From Burkholderia sp. Bp8992 (GTDB lineage: Bacteria; Pseudomonadota; Gammaproteobacteria; Burkholderiales; Burkholderiaceae), in the NCBI RefSeq assembly GCF_003853705.1, contig NZ_QTQI01000007.1, positions 62,001 through 126,000 of the forward strand: 64,000 nt of DNA, given 5' to 3'. Every line of letters starts with the position of its first letter. The first letter of the stretch is position 1. Positions 21,163 to 29,988 of this stretch are shown piece after piece. Both the position numbers and the translations under genes were made by a program. The notes under the pieces were generated by a model. That model did not search any database, was not told the DNA's origin, and saw only the letters and a program-made list of their open reading frames with translations.

Positions 21163-21344
21163 GATGGCGCGTGAAACCTCGAAAGAATGAGAAATTTTTG
21201 CGTTGAAGCCGTCGATTTGGCGATTTTGTTGACCGGCTTGCGCAATATTATTTTTCCATCCGACGACGAGCGCAACCGGCGCTTGCCCGATCCGACCCAC
21301 TCGACAGGCCGCCCGCGCGCGGTCCCGCTCAGGAACCTTCCGCC

Positions 21345-22577
21345 ATGCTGATTGCCAACCCGCGCGCGTCGCGCACCGCCTACCCGAACGCGCTGCGCCG
21401 CGTGATGAACATCGCCTCGGCCGACGAAAGCGGCGCGTGGCTGGCGCACTGGCCGCTCGTCGGCCACGCGCGCACGCCGCTGCGCACGCTGCCCGACCTC
21501 GCCGCGCGGCTCGGCGTCGCGAGCGTCAGCGTGAAGGACGAGTCGTGCCGCTCGCCGCTCGGCAGCTTCAAGGCGCTCGGCGCGCCGATCGCGCTGGTGC
21601 GGCTCGTGAAGCGGCTGCGCCGCACGCAGGATCTCGATCCGCAAGGGCTCGTCACCGGCGCCTATGCGTCGGCGCTGGCCGACCTGACGGTGATCAGCGC
21701 GACCGACGGCAACCACGGCCGCGCGCTGGCCGCCGCCGCGCGCGCGATCGGCTGCGGGTGTGTGATCGTGCTGCACGCGAACGTCGACGCCGAGCGCGAA
21801 CGCGCGATCTCGGCGTACGGCGCGCGGATCGTGCGTATCGCGGGGAACTACGACGAGTCGGTCGTCTGCGCCGCGCAGCTCGCGCAGGCGAACGGCTGGT
21901 ACGTCGTGTCGGATACGTCGTACGACGGCTACGAAGCGATTCCGCGCGATGTGATGCAGGGCTATGGCGTGATCGCCGCCGAAGCGGCCGCGCAGGCGGC
22001 AGAGGAGGACGGGCGGCCGTTCACGCACGTGTTCCTGCAGGGCGGCGTGGGCGGCCTCGCCGCGGGCGTCGCGAGCTATCTCTGGGAGCGCGACGGCGTG
22101 CAGCGGCCGCGCTTCGTCGTCGTCGAGCCGCGCCAGGCCGATTGCCTGTACCAGAGCGCGCTGGCGGGGCGCGCGACGAGGGCGACCGGCAGCGTCGATT
22201 CGGTGATGGCCGGGCTCGCGTGCGGCGAGGCGTCGCCGCTCGCGTGGGATTTCCTCGAGATGTGCATCGACCACTTCATGCTGATCGACGACGAAGACGC
22301 GGTGCACGCGATGCGCGGCCTCGCGGCCGGCAGCGAGCGCGACGTGCCGCTCGTCGCCGGCGAATCGGGCGCGGCCGGCGTCGCGGGGCTGGCGGTGCTG
22401 ATGCGCGACCCGGCGCTCGCGCGGCAGGTCGGGCTCGACGCGAACGCGCGCGTGCTGGCGATCAATACGGAAGGCGCGACGGCGCCGTCCGTGTACCGGA
22501 ACTGCGTCGGCGAGACGGCCGACGCGGTGCTCGCACGGCAGCGCGACTGGCTGAGCCGCGCGGCGGTGGCTGCCTGA
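21345..22577 (+). CDS. 2,3-diaminopropionate ammonia-lyase (PLP-dependent)
   Basis: This 410-residue fold-type II PLP enzyme resembles DpaL/YgeX, which converts 2,3-diaminopropionate to pyruvate and two ammonia. The PLP lysine lies in LGSFKALGAP (about residue 79), followed by ATDGNHGRALA and the phosphate loop QGGVGGLAAGV; the C-terminal portion keeps NTEGATAPSVY. The first residues YPNALRRVMNIASADESGAWLAHW are unlike threonine dehydratases. It lies 5 bases before the M20 gene, so the two are probably co-transcribed. Confidence 0.8.
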   Translation: MLIANPRASRTAYPNALRRVMNIASADESGAWLAHWPLVGHARTPLRTLPDLAARLGVASVSVKDESCRSPLGSFKALGAPIALVRLVKRLRRTQDLDPQGLVTGAYASALADLTVISATDGNHGRALAAAARAIGCGCVIVLHANVDAERERAISAYGARIVRIAGNYDESVVCAAQLAQANGWYVVSDTSYDGYEAIPRDVMQGYGVIAAEAAAQAAEEDGRPFTHVFLQGGVGGLAAGVASYLWERDGVQRPRFVVVEPRQADCLYQSALAGRATRATGSVDSVMAGLACGEASPLAWDFLEMCIDHFMLIDDEDAVHAMRGLAAGSERDVPLVAGESGAAGVAGLAVLMRDPALARQVGLDANARVLAINTEGATAPSVYRNCVGETADAVLARQRDWLSRAAVAA

Positions 22578-22582
22578 ACGAC

Positions 22583-23800
22583 ATGACGACCGACGAGGCG
22601 AATGCAATGGACCCAATGGACCCAACCGACGCAAGCGAAGAAAGCACGCTCCAGGGGCGACTGAAGACCTGGCGCCGCCATCTGCACCAGTATCCCGAGA
22701 CGGGTTTCGAAGAAGTGAACACGTCGGACTACGTCGCGCGCATCCTGACGACGCTCGGGCTCGACGTGCATCGCGGGATCGGCGGCACGGGGCTCGTCGC
22801 GAACCTGACGGCCGGCACCGGCGCGCGCGCGATCGGCATCCGTGCGGACATGGACGCGCTGAACATCGCCGAGCACGCGCCGGGCCGCGAACATGCATCG
22901 CGCACGCCGGGCAAGATGCATGCGTGCGGGCACGACGGCCACATGTCGATGGTGCTCGGCGCCGCGCAGCTGCTGGCCGAGCGCAAGGATTTCGACGGCA
23001 CGGTGCGCTTCATTTTCCAGCCGGCGGAAGAGCATGGCCGCGGCGCGAAGGCGATGATGGCCGACGGTTTGTTCGAGCGCTTTCCGGTCGATGCGATCTT
23101 CGGCGCGCACAACATGCCGGGCATGCGTGCAGGCACGTTCTCGACGCGCGCGGGCGGCATCATGGCGAGCGAGGACAATTTCGTAATCCGGATCAATGGG
23201 CGCGGCACGCATGCCGCGCGGCCGCACATGGGCATCGATCCGATCGTGATCGGCTCGCAGATCGTGCTCGCGCTGCAGACGATCGTGTCGCGCAATCTCG
23301 ACCCGGGCCAGCAGTCCGTGATCTCGTGCACGGAATTCATCACCGACGGGCTGCGCAACGTGCTGCCGTCGACCGTGACGATCAAGGGCGACACGCGCAG
23401 CTATTCGCGCGATGTGCAGGCGTTGCTGGAAACGCGGATGCGCGAGATCAGCGAAGGGATCTGCCGCACGCACGGCGCGACCTGCACGTTCGAGTACACG
23501 CACGAGTTCGCGCCGACGGTGAATTCGCCGGAATGGGTCGACACGGCTGTGCAGGCCGCCGCGCAGATTGCCGGCGCCGACGCGGTGAACGCCGACGTGC
23601 AGCCGATGATGATCTCGGAGGATTTCGGCGCGTTCCTGCAGGCGGTGCCGGGCAATTTCGTGTTCATCGGCAACGGCGAAGCGGCCGGGCAGGGCGGCGT
23701 GCCGCTGCACAACGCGACGTACGATTTCAACGACGCGATCTTGCCGGTCGGCGCGCGGTATTTCGCGGAAGTGGCGCGGCGCGCGTTGAAGGCGGACTAA
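22583..23800 (+). CDS. M20 peptidase-family amidohydrolase (hippurate hydrolase/N-acyl amino acid type)
   Basis: This 405-residue metal amidohydrolase of the M20D group has RRHLHQYPETGFEE, IRADMDALNI, MHACGHDGHMSM (metal Cys/His), PAEEHGRGAKAM and the late metal ligand in PLHNATYDFND. Enzymes of this family hydrolyse N-acyl amino acids, hippurate or amino-acid conjugates. It is next to the ammonia-lyase, which suggests that it releases a free amino acid such as diaminopropionate from an acylated form; that is inference. The N-terminus MTTDEANAMDPMDPTD is low in complexity and a start at 22607 is possible. Confidence 0.82.
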   Translation: MTTDEANAMDPMDPTDASEESTLQGRLKTWRRHLHQYPETGFEEVNTSDYVARILTTLGLDVHRGIGGTGLVANLTAGTGARAIGIRADMDALNIAEHAPGREHASRTPGKMHACGHDGHMSMVLGAAQLLAERKDFDGTVRFIFQPAEEHGRGAKAMMADGLFERFPVDAIFGAHNMPGMRAGTFSTRAGGIMASEDNFVIRINGRGTHAARPHMGIDPIVIGSQIVLALQTIVSRNLDPGQQSVISCTEFITDGLRNVLPSTVTIKGDTRSYSRDVQALLETRMREISEGICRTHGATCTFEYTHEFAPTVNSPEWVDTAVQAAAQIAGADAVNADVQPMMISEDFGAFLQAVPGNFVFIGNGEAAGQGGVPLHNATYDFNDAILPVGARYFAEVARRALKAD

Positions 23801-23852
23801 CGGAACCAACGGGCGAGGCGGTACGGCGCGCGCCGTACCGTGCGTCAGCCCC

Positions 23853-25211
23853 TCACACCAGTTCGCCGAGGCACGCGTCGAACTGCGCGACGAGCCGGTC
23901 GACATCGTCGGCCGTCGTCTGCGGACACACGAGCATCATGTTGTGGAACGGCGTGATCAGCACGCCGCGATTCAACAGGTACAGGTGCACGATGTGTTCG
24001 AGTTCGCTGTCGAGTTGCGCGCCGGCCAGCGTGCCGTTGCGCGGCGGCACGGGCGCGAACTGGAATTCGGTGCGCGCGCCGATGCGCGTCACGCACCACG
24101 GCAGCCCGTGTTTCGCGATCGCCTGTTCGAGCCCCGTCGCCAGCCGCGCGGCGAGTTCGAACATGTGCGCATACGCGGCGTCGGTCGCGACGTCGGCCAG
24201 CGTCGCGCGCATCGCATGCATCGCGAGCATGTTCGCGGTGAGCGTCGTGCCGATGCCCGAATGGCCGGGCGGTGCGTTCAGCTTCGCCTGCTTCGCGCGT
24301 TCGGCGAATTCGGCGCTGAAACCGTACACCGCGCACGGCACGCCGCCCGCGATCGGCTTGCCGACCACCAGCATGTCCGGTTCGAGATCGTGCGCGACCG
24401 CGTAGCCGCCGGGGCCGCTGCTGATCGTGTGCGTCTCGTCGATCACGAGCAGCGTGCCGTGGCGGCGCGTCAGTTCGCGAGCGGCCTCCCAGAAGCCCGG
24501 GTCGGGCAGCACCATCCCGATGTTCGTCATCGCGGGCTCGGCGAGCACGCACGCGACATCGCCATGTTTCAGCGCGGCTTCGAGTGCGGCCAGGTCGTTG
24601 AATTCGACGACGCGCGTGTTCGCGAGCAGGTCGTAGGACTGCCCGAGCAGGCTGTCGCGCTGCACCGGGCGGCAGTCGACGAGATCGACGAACACGTCGT
24701 CGACCGTGCCGTGATAGCAGCCGTTGAACACGACGATCGTATTGCGGCCGGTGGCCGCGCGCGCCCAGCGCAGCACGAAGCGGTTCGCGTCGCTGGCGCT
24801 CAATGCGAATTGCCAGACCGGCAGCCTGAAGCGGCGTGCGAGTTCGCGCGATACCCATGCGGCGTCCTCGCTCGGCAGCATCGTCGTGTAGCCGCGCGTG
24901 GCCTGCTCGACGAGCGCGCGGGCGACCGGTTCCGGCGCATGGCCGAACATCGCGCCGGTATCGCCGAGGCAGAAGTCGACGTAGCGGTGGCCGTCGACGT
25001 CGGTGAACGTCGCGCCGCGCGCCTCCTTCACGTACAGCGAGAACGGTGTCGACCAGTCCTGCATCCAGTGCAACGGCACGCCGAACAGCAGGTGCTCGGA
25101 CGCTTCCGCGGACAGCGCGCGGGAGACCGGCATGGCTTCGGTGAACGCTTGGCGCTCGCGATCGAACAGCGCGCGGGCGCGGATGAGGTCGACTCCGTGG
25201 CGGGAAGGCAA
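23853..25211 (-). CDS. Class III aminotransferase (glutamate-1-semialdehyde aminomutase-like)
   Basis: This 452-residue fold-type I PLP enzyme carries VDFCLGDTGAMFGHAP, the cofactor contacts LVIDETHTISSGPGG and the Schiff-base lysine in MLVVGKPIAGG. The overall form is like GSA aminomutase-related transaminases that act on amino acids other than glutamate semialdehyde. The start is TTG: AGGAG lies 7 bases upstream in the correct direction, and no ATG lies nearby. It converges on the M20 gene, so it is not in that operon, but it may act on a related amino acid. Substrate unknown. Confidence 0.78.
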   Translation of the reverse strand: MPSRHGVDLIRARALFDRERQAFTEAMPVSRALSAEASEHLLFGVPLHWMQDWSTPFSLYVKEARGATFTDVDGHRYVDFCLGDTGAMFGHAPEPVARALVEQATRGYTTMLPSEDAAWVSRELARRFRLPVWQFALSASDANRFVLRWARAATGRNTIVVFNGCYHGTVDDVFVDLVDCRPVQRDSLLGQSYDLLANTRVVEFNDLAALEAALKHGDVACVLAEPAMTNIGMVLPDPGFWEAARELTRRHGTLLVIDETHTISSGPGGYAVAHDLEPDMLVVGKPIAGGVPCAVYGFSAEFAERAKQAKLNAPPGHSGIGTTLTANMLAMHAMRATLADVATDAAYAHMFELAARLATGLEQAIAKHGLPWCVTRIGARTEFQFAPVPPRNGTLAGAQLDSELEHIVHLYLLNRGVLITPFHNMMLVCPQTTADDVDRLVAQFDACLGELV

Positions 25212-25347
25212 AGGCAGCTCCTGGGCTGTGAAGAAGGAGAAACGATAGCGCGGGCGGCAGGCGGCTGAACAGGGGCGGAATTACCGAGGCACGTCGGCGA
25301 GGGATTTTCCGGGCATGTCCTATTTGATTTCAAGATGGCACTGGTGA

Positions 25348-25380
25348 ATGGAAACCGCAATGAACCGTGAAGGTTTCCAT
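25348..25380. promoter_or_regulatory. Inverted repeat in the 25.2-25.6 kb intergenic region
   Basis: ATGGAAACC and GGTTTCCAT form a perfect 9-bp inverted repeat with a 15-base spacer. The gap from 25212 to 25649 otherwise has no convincing gene. The repeat lies about 137 bases upstream of the aminotransferase start and about 270 upstream of the pilin-like gene; which one it serves is unknown. Confidence 0.35.
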
Positions 25381-25649
25381 GGATGTCTAACGGATCTTTC
25401 GCGACCTATCGTTGTTGCATGCCGTGGCGCGACGGGTTCGCGCGAGCAGGCCGGTATTGGCCTGCGCGCGAATCCGGTACGTGGTTGCGATCGAATCCGG
25501 CTGACTCGATCGTGCGCGCATGCGGCAGGGCGCAGCGAAATCGACGGGGATATTGCGGGCTAATTTCGGGATAGTGGAATACCGGAATCGCCTGCAATGG
25601 GACGCGTTCGGGCGCCCGAATCCAACTCTCCAGAATGCGGGGCCGCACA

Positions 25650-26228
25650 ATGAAAATCCGAACCCATCTCGCCACGCTCGTCGCCTGCGGTGCATTGGCC
25701 GGCATCGCGCACGCCGGCCCGACGTCGCCGCAAGCTGTCGTCAAGACAATCACGCTGACCGCGCATATCGGTGACAGCTTGTTCGCATCGAAGCCGAACG
25801 ACACCGCGTACGACGTGGTCGAGCTGAATGCGATGGACGGCGCGCAGCAGACGTTCGCGGCGACGCTGCCGATCCGCATGCGCACGACGAATCCCGATAT
25901 CAACGTCACGGTGCTGCAGCCGCTGCGGCTGTCGAACGGCCGCGACGACATGGTCAACGCGAAGGTCGTGCTGATGATGGCGGGCGCGGGCACGGCGGAT
26001 ATCGTGCCCGGTGCCGCTTGCCCGCTCACGCTGGTGAGCCGCGGACACGACGGATTCGACGGCTACGACGAAACCCGCAACGTGAAGATCAGCGCGCAAG
26101 CGCCGGCCGCCGGTGACGCGGTGTCGCCGAACCGGCACTATCGCGGCGACCTCGTGCTGGTGTTCGAGGCGGCTGCTTCAGCAGGGCGCGAGCCGGCGAC
26201 GGGGGCCGTCGCGTCGGCTGGCGAGTAG
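25650..26228 (+). CDS. CS1/CFA/I-type fimbrial subunit-like secreted protein
   Basis: This 192-residue secreted protein has a signal peptide cut near GIAHA|GPTS. The mature form reads VKTITLTAHIGDSLF, then a middle section with RTTNPDINVTVLQPLRL, and ends with NRHYRGDLVLVFEA. The order and spacing echo the class 5 (CFA/I, CS1, cable pilus CblA) major pilins, which start ITVTASVD and end with a YSGVVSLVMT strand. No chaperone, usher or tip adhesin gene is adjacent, so it is an orphan. The upstream ATG at 25635 is also possible. The family call is by eye and tentative. Confidence 0.5.
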   Translation: MKIRTHLATLVACGALAGIAHAGPTSPQAVVKTITLTAHIGDSLFASKPNDTAYDVVELNAMDGAQQTFAATLPIRMRTTNPDINVTVLQPLRLSNGRDDMVNAKVVLMMAGAGTADIVPGAACPLTLVSRGHDGFDGYDETRNVKISAQAPAAGDAVSPNRHYRGDLVLVFEAAASAGREPATGAVASAGE

Positions 26229-26610
26229 GAAGTCGCCCCGGCGGAGAGCTTCCGCCGGGGATTTCTAGTTGAAGTTTTTGCGCATAAACATACGACAACA
26301 CATCTCTAGAGATGCGTTTTTCAAATGTGAGTGTGCGCACACGTTCGCGGCACTGAGACAGTAAAAACGGGGTGGACGGCAAATACGTGCCCTGTTTGAA
26401 TTGCGTCCAGACTGAGCGATGTAGTACGACGACGTATGAATAACCATCCGCCGTCCCGGCGCATCGATATCCCTACGCTGAAGGAATGCCTACCGCCGCC
26501 GTTCGTCTAAGTCCGTCCTGTCGCTCTCGTCGAAGCGGGTGTCGCGCCGTGCCTTCATCGGTCGGACCGGCGCATGATGCGGTGCGCCCGCGCCCACCCA
26601 TCGTGCAGAC

Positions 26611-26778
26611 CGTGATGAACCAGGTCGTGAAGGCGAGCAACGCGAGGCTGAACGGCGTGACCGCGTCGTGTGTCCAGGCGATCGTCGCGCAGGGGCCCAT
26701 TGCGTTCGACTGCAACGGCACGCTGCCGATCACGTCGCCGGGCAGGTGGTCAACACGACGATCACCGACAAGCGGTGA
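26611..26778 (+). pseudogene. Possible remnant of a parallel beta-helix (pectate-lyase-like) protein
   Basis: Within the 650-base gap after the pilin-like gene, one frame reads LNGVTASCVQAIVAQGPIAF then DCNGTLPIT. This resembles the strand GGTVTFNCGG...TIT that opens many right-handed beta-helix repeat proteins. After TSPG a one-base shift would continue as QVVNTTITDKR and a stop, echoing the typical NTTIDG step. There is no proper start, no downstream helix repeats and a probable frameshift, so it looks like decay. The remaining bases of this gap hold nothing that can be supported. Confidence 0.3.
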
Positions 26779-26882
26779 AGCAATGAGGTGCGGGAGGAAG
26801 GGTGTTCGCGTGCGGGGTGGCCGCTCGATGCACGCGAACGCGACGGCACAGGCAAAAGCAAAAGCGAGCGAACGTGAACGCG

Positions 26883-27392
26883 TTACGCGAGCGTCTTCAC
26901 CATGTGGTGCTCGTCGTAGAACTTGCCGTCGACGAACAGCGAGCGCGGCTCCGTGCCGAACCGCACGAATCCCTGCGACGCATACAGGCGCTCCGCGGTG
27001 CCGTTCGCTGCGTTTACGCACAGCATCAGCTGCTTGCAGGCCCACGCTTGCGCGGCATGCCCGGTCGCGCTTTCGAGCAGCGCCTGCGCGATGCCTCGCC
27101 CGCGATACGCGGGATCGACGAACACGCCCCAGATCGTCGCCTTGTGCGCGATCTTCACGCGTGCATCGCGGCGCACGCCGGTGATGCCGACGAGCGTGTC
27201 GCCGTCGAACGCGCCGAACACCGCGCGCTCGTGGGTCGGCGTGATGCGCGTTGCGAATTCGTCGACCGGCACCTGGGATTCCTCGTCGAGCGTCGGCAGG
27301 AAGGACGTGGGGGCGGTGTCGACCGCACGCAGGCGAACGGTCTGGAAACGGGCGGCGTCGGCCGCATCGAGCAGGCGGGTCGTGATCGTCAT
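26883..27392 (-). CDS. GNAT-family N-acetyltransferase
   Basis: This 169-residue GNAT protein has the acetyl-CoA motif WGVFVDPAYRGRGIAQALLESA (motif A, V/I-x-x-x-x-R-G-x-G) and the later LMLCVNAANGTAERLYASQGFVRFG, a typical motif B. The N-terminus begins ITTRLLDAADAARFQTVRLRAV. The acceptor substrate cannot be told from the sequence. It is a single gene with no obvious operon partners. Confidence 0.8.
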   Translation of the reverse strand: MTITTRLLDAADAARFQTVRLRAVDTAPTSFLPTLDEESQVPVDEFATRITPTHERAVFGAFDGDTLVGITGVRRDARVKIAHKATIWGVFVDPAYRGRGIAQALLESATGHAAQAWACKQLMLCVNAANGTAERLYASQGFVRFGTEPRSLFVDGKFYDEHHMVKTLA

Positions 27393-27621
27393 CGGCTGGA
27401 TTCCGGTTGAAGGTCGTGCATGCCGGCGCGCGCCGCTGCGGCCGCGCGATGCATCGCGCCTATCCTAATCGGAATCCGGATCACGCGTGGTCGCGTTCGG
27501 CGCGTGGCGCCGGCCTCAAGGAAGGGATGACGTGAAGCGCGCGACGTCGTGGCGAATCCGCGCACGACGTCGAACGTGCAGCGTGCGCGCGATCAGGTCA
27601 CGCGCACGCAACGGGCATCGA

Positions 27622-28257
27622 TCAATACCGCGACAGCTGATTGCCGTTGATCTGCACACGGTCGCCCGGACGCAGGTTGCCCGGCGACTGCACGTCGAAC
27701 GAGCGCATCGAGCCGTCGCTGACCTGCACGTCGATCCGGTAGCTGCTCGGGCCTTGCGCGGCGCCCATCTGCTGGCCGATCTGGTTGCCCGCGACCGCAC
27801 CGCCGAGCGCGCCGATCACGGTTGCCGCATCGCGGCCATGGCCGCGGCCGAACTGGTTGCCCACCAGGCCGCCGACCAGCGCACCGACGACGGTGCCGGC
27901 CACGCCCGACGGGCCGACCGAGCCGTTGACCGGCTGGATGTTCGACACGGTGCCGTACTGCGTGCCGTACGGGGTCGCGTATTGCTGTTGCTGATTGCCG
28001 TACTGGTCATACGGTTGCGATCCGTACTGCGGCTGGTTGCCGTATTGATCGTACGGCTGCGGCGCCTGATTCGGGTATGCGGGCTGCTGCTGCACGTAGC
28101 CCGGTTGCGAATACGCGGGCGTCGCGTATTGCTGCTGCTGCGGATAGCCCGGCTGCGCGCCGTAGTAGCCGGGCGCGACACAGGCGGTCAGCGGAAGCGC
28201 CGCCACGGCGACGAGCGAGGCGAACAGAACGGTCTTCGTGGAAGGCATGCGCATCAT
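27622..28257 (-). CDS. Glycine-zipper 2TM lipoprotein with Gln/Tyr/Pro-rich region
   Basis: This 211-residue lipoprotein has a signal peptide ending in the lipobox LTAC (Cys26). Residues 30-110 are a low-complexity Tyr/Gln/Pro/Gly stretch with repeated YDQYGNQ and PYDQYG units. A glycine-zipper region with Gly at every fourth position (VVGALVGGLVGNQFG and VIGALGGAVAGNQIG) follows at about 123-170. The C-terminus YRIDVQVSDGSMRSFDV with GDRVQINGNQL is a small beta domain seen in SlyB-like and related envelope lipoproteins. It probably sits in the outer membrane or periplasm. The first of the adjacent ATG codons follows AGGAA. Confidence 0.8.
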   Translation of the reverse strand: MMRMPSTKTVLFASLVAVAALPLTACVAPGYYGAQPGYPQQQQYATPAYSQPGYVQQQPAYPNQAPQPYDQYGNQPQYGSQPYDQYGNQQQQYATPYGTQYGTVSNIQPVNGSVGPSGVAGTVVGALVGGLVGNQFGRGHGRDAATVIGALGGAVAGNQIGQQMGAAQGPSSYRIDVQVSDGSMRSFDVQSPGNLRPGDRVQINGNQLSRY

Positions 28258-28722
28258 GGTATTTCCTGCATCGGCAACGTGTCCGCCGATGGATTCCCGT
28301 CAAGGGTGGCGAACTCGGCGTGAGTATAAGGAATGGCCGGATGCGCGTCCGGTGCGGCCGGGTAACAACGTGTAAAGTCTGTTGCCGCGTAAATCGCCGC
28401 GCGGACGGGCCGTTCCAGCCATGCCCGGCAAGGGCGCGCGGCGGTTGCCGGCCAGCCGTGTGACGGTGACGCGGCCCACGTGTTTCAGGCGGCATTGCCG
28501 TCCTCTCCCCGGCGATCGAGCCCCGTCGTCGCGCCAGGCCCGGCGGGCATGTGCGCCGCGCATCGCGAAATCGAATGCACGGCATCGCGACATTTAATTG
28601 GCCTCGGGCGGCAGCGTCCGATATCGTGGCCGGATTCCCTGCCAACGGTCGCGCCGCGCCGGCTGCGGTTCCTTCCCCTGTCCGCGCCGGCATCGCGCAG
28701 CGACTGCCCTACATGCCAAGCC
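28258..28722. other. Intergenic region without a supported gene
   Basis: This 465-base gap lies between the divergent glycine-zipper lipoprotein and the first amidohydrolase. Open frames exist in it but have arginine-rich out-of-frame composition and no family features. It should contain the promoters of both flanking genes; no clear operator or RNA gene was seen. Confidence 0.4.
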
Positions 28723-29922
28723 ATGACTGAACGACTCTTCATCAACGCCGTCGATGCCGGCGGCCAGCCCGTCCACCTCGTCGTCCGTGACGGCCGCTTC
28801 GCCGCGATCGGCGCCGATTGCGCAGCCGCGCCCGGCGCGCAGACGATCGACCTTGGCGGCCGTGTCGTGCTGCCCGGTTTCGTCGACGGCCACATCCACC
28901 TCGACAAGAGCTTCGTCGGCGATCGCTGGGTGCCGCACGAATCGGCAGGCTCGCTGCGCGAGCGGCTCGCGGTCGAGAAGCGCCAGCTCGCCGCCGCGCC
29001 GCCGATCGTCGAGCGTGCGAACGCGCTGATCGCGCAGGCCGCCGCGTTCGGCACGATCGCGATGCGCAGCCACGTCGACGTCGATGCGACGACGGGTTTG
29101 TCGAACCTGCAGGCCGTGATGGCCGCGCGCGAACAATGGCGCGGGATCGTCGACATCGAACTGGTCGCGTTTCCGCAGGCCGGCGTCGTGACGTGCCCGG
29201 GCACCGCCGAGATTCTCGATGCAGCCGTGCGCGAAGGCGCGGACGTGGTCGGCGGGATCGACCCGACGACGCTGGACGGCGATGCGGACGGCCAGCTCGA
29301 CATCGTGTTCGGCATCGCCGAGAAGCGCGGCGCGAAGATCGACATCCACCTGCACGAGCCGGGCGAAACCGGCATCGCGCAACTGCTGCGGATCGCGGCG
29401 CGCACGCGTGCGGCCGGGCTCGGCGGCCGTGTGAACGTGAGCCATGCGTATGCGCTCGGCCAGGTGAGCGATGACGACGTGCAGCGCACCGCGGCGGCAC
29501 TCGCCGAAGCCGGCGTGTCGATCCTGACGAATGCGCCGGGCGATTGCGCGTTCCCGCCGGTACGGCAACTGCGCGACGCGGGCGTGCACGTGTTCGCGGG
29601 CAACGACAACATTCGCGATGCATGGTGGCCGTACGGCAACGGCGACATGCTGCAGCGCGCGATGCTGGTCGGCTACCGGTCGGGCTTCTACACCGACGAA
29701 GCGCTCGCCATCGCCCTCGACATGGCGACGCATGCCGGCGCACGCGCGATCGGCAAGGAACGCTACGGCATCGCGGTCGGCTGCGACGCGAGCTTCGTCG
29801 CGGTGCGTGCGCCGAACGCGGCGGCTGCCGTCGCGGGCGTGCCGGCCGAGCGCTGGGTATTCCGTCGCGGCGAAAGCGATACGGGTGCGCCGTTCGCGCC
29901 GTCGCTGCGCTTCACGCGCTGA
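28723..29922 (+). CDS. Cytosine deaminase-like amidohydrolase, copy 1
   Basis: This 399-residue protein of the metal-dependent amidohydrolase superfamily (CodA/AtzC-like) has the first metal motif GHIHLDKSF (HxH), then SHVDVDATTGL, DIHLHEPGE with a metal histidine, VSHAYALGQ and the late metal Asp in FAGNDNIRDAWWPYGNGDML. Enzymes with the HLDK signature deaminate cytosine, isocytosine, creatinine or triazine derivatives. The frame is open from 28480, but MTERLFINAV is the sensible start. It is paralogous to the next gene and probably in one operon with it. Confidence 0.8.
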   Translation: MTERLFINAVDAGGQPVHLVVRDGRFAAIGADCAAAPGAQTIDLGGRVVLPGFVDGHIHLDKSFVGDRWVPHESAGSLRERLAVEKRQLAAAPPIVERANALIAQAAAFGTIAMRSHVDVDATTGLSNLQAVMAAREQWRGIVDIELVAFPQAGVVTCPGTAEILDAAVREGADVVGGIDPTTLDGDADGQLDIVFGIAEKRGAKIDIHLHEPGETGIAQLLRIAARTRAAGLGGRVNVSHAYALGQVSDDDVQRTAAALAEAGVSILTNAPGDCAFPPVRQLRDAGVHVFAGNDNIRDAWWPYGNGDMLQRAMLVGYRSGFYTDEALAIALDMATHAGARAIGKERYGIAVGCDASFVAVRAPNAAAAVAGVPAERWVFRRGESDTGAPFAPSLRFTR

Positions 29923-29988
29923 TCCACCGACCGGCGGCGCGGCATGCGCCGTGCGCGCTTCGCACTGACCGTCCCCATCGGAACCGAC

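Noticed and set aside
26486-27184. A 232-codon plus-strand frame in the gap after the pilin-like gene
   Set aside because: It runs through the antisense of the GNAT gene and is mostly Arg/Ser-rich; only the short beta-helix-like stretch was kept as a possible remnant.
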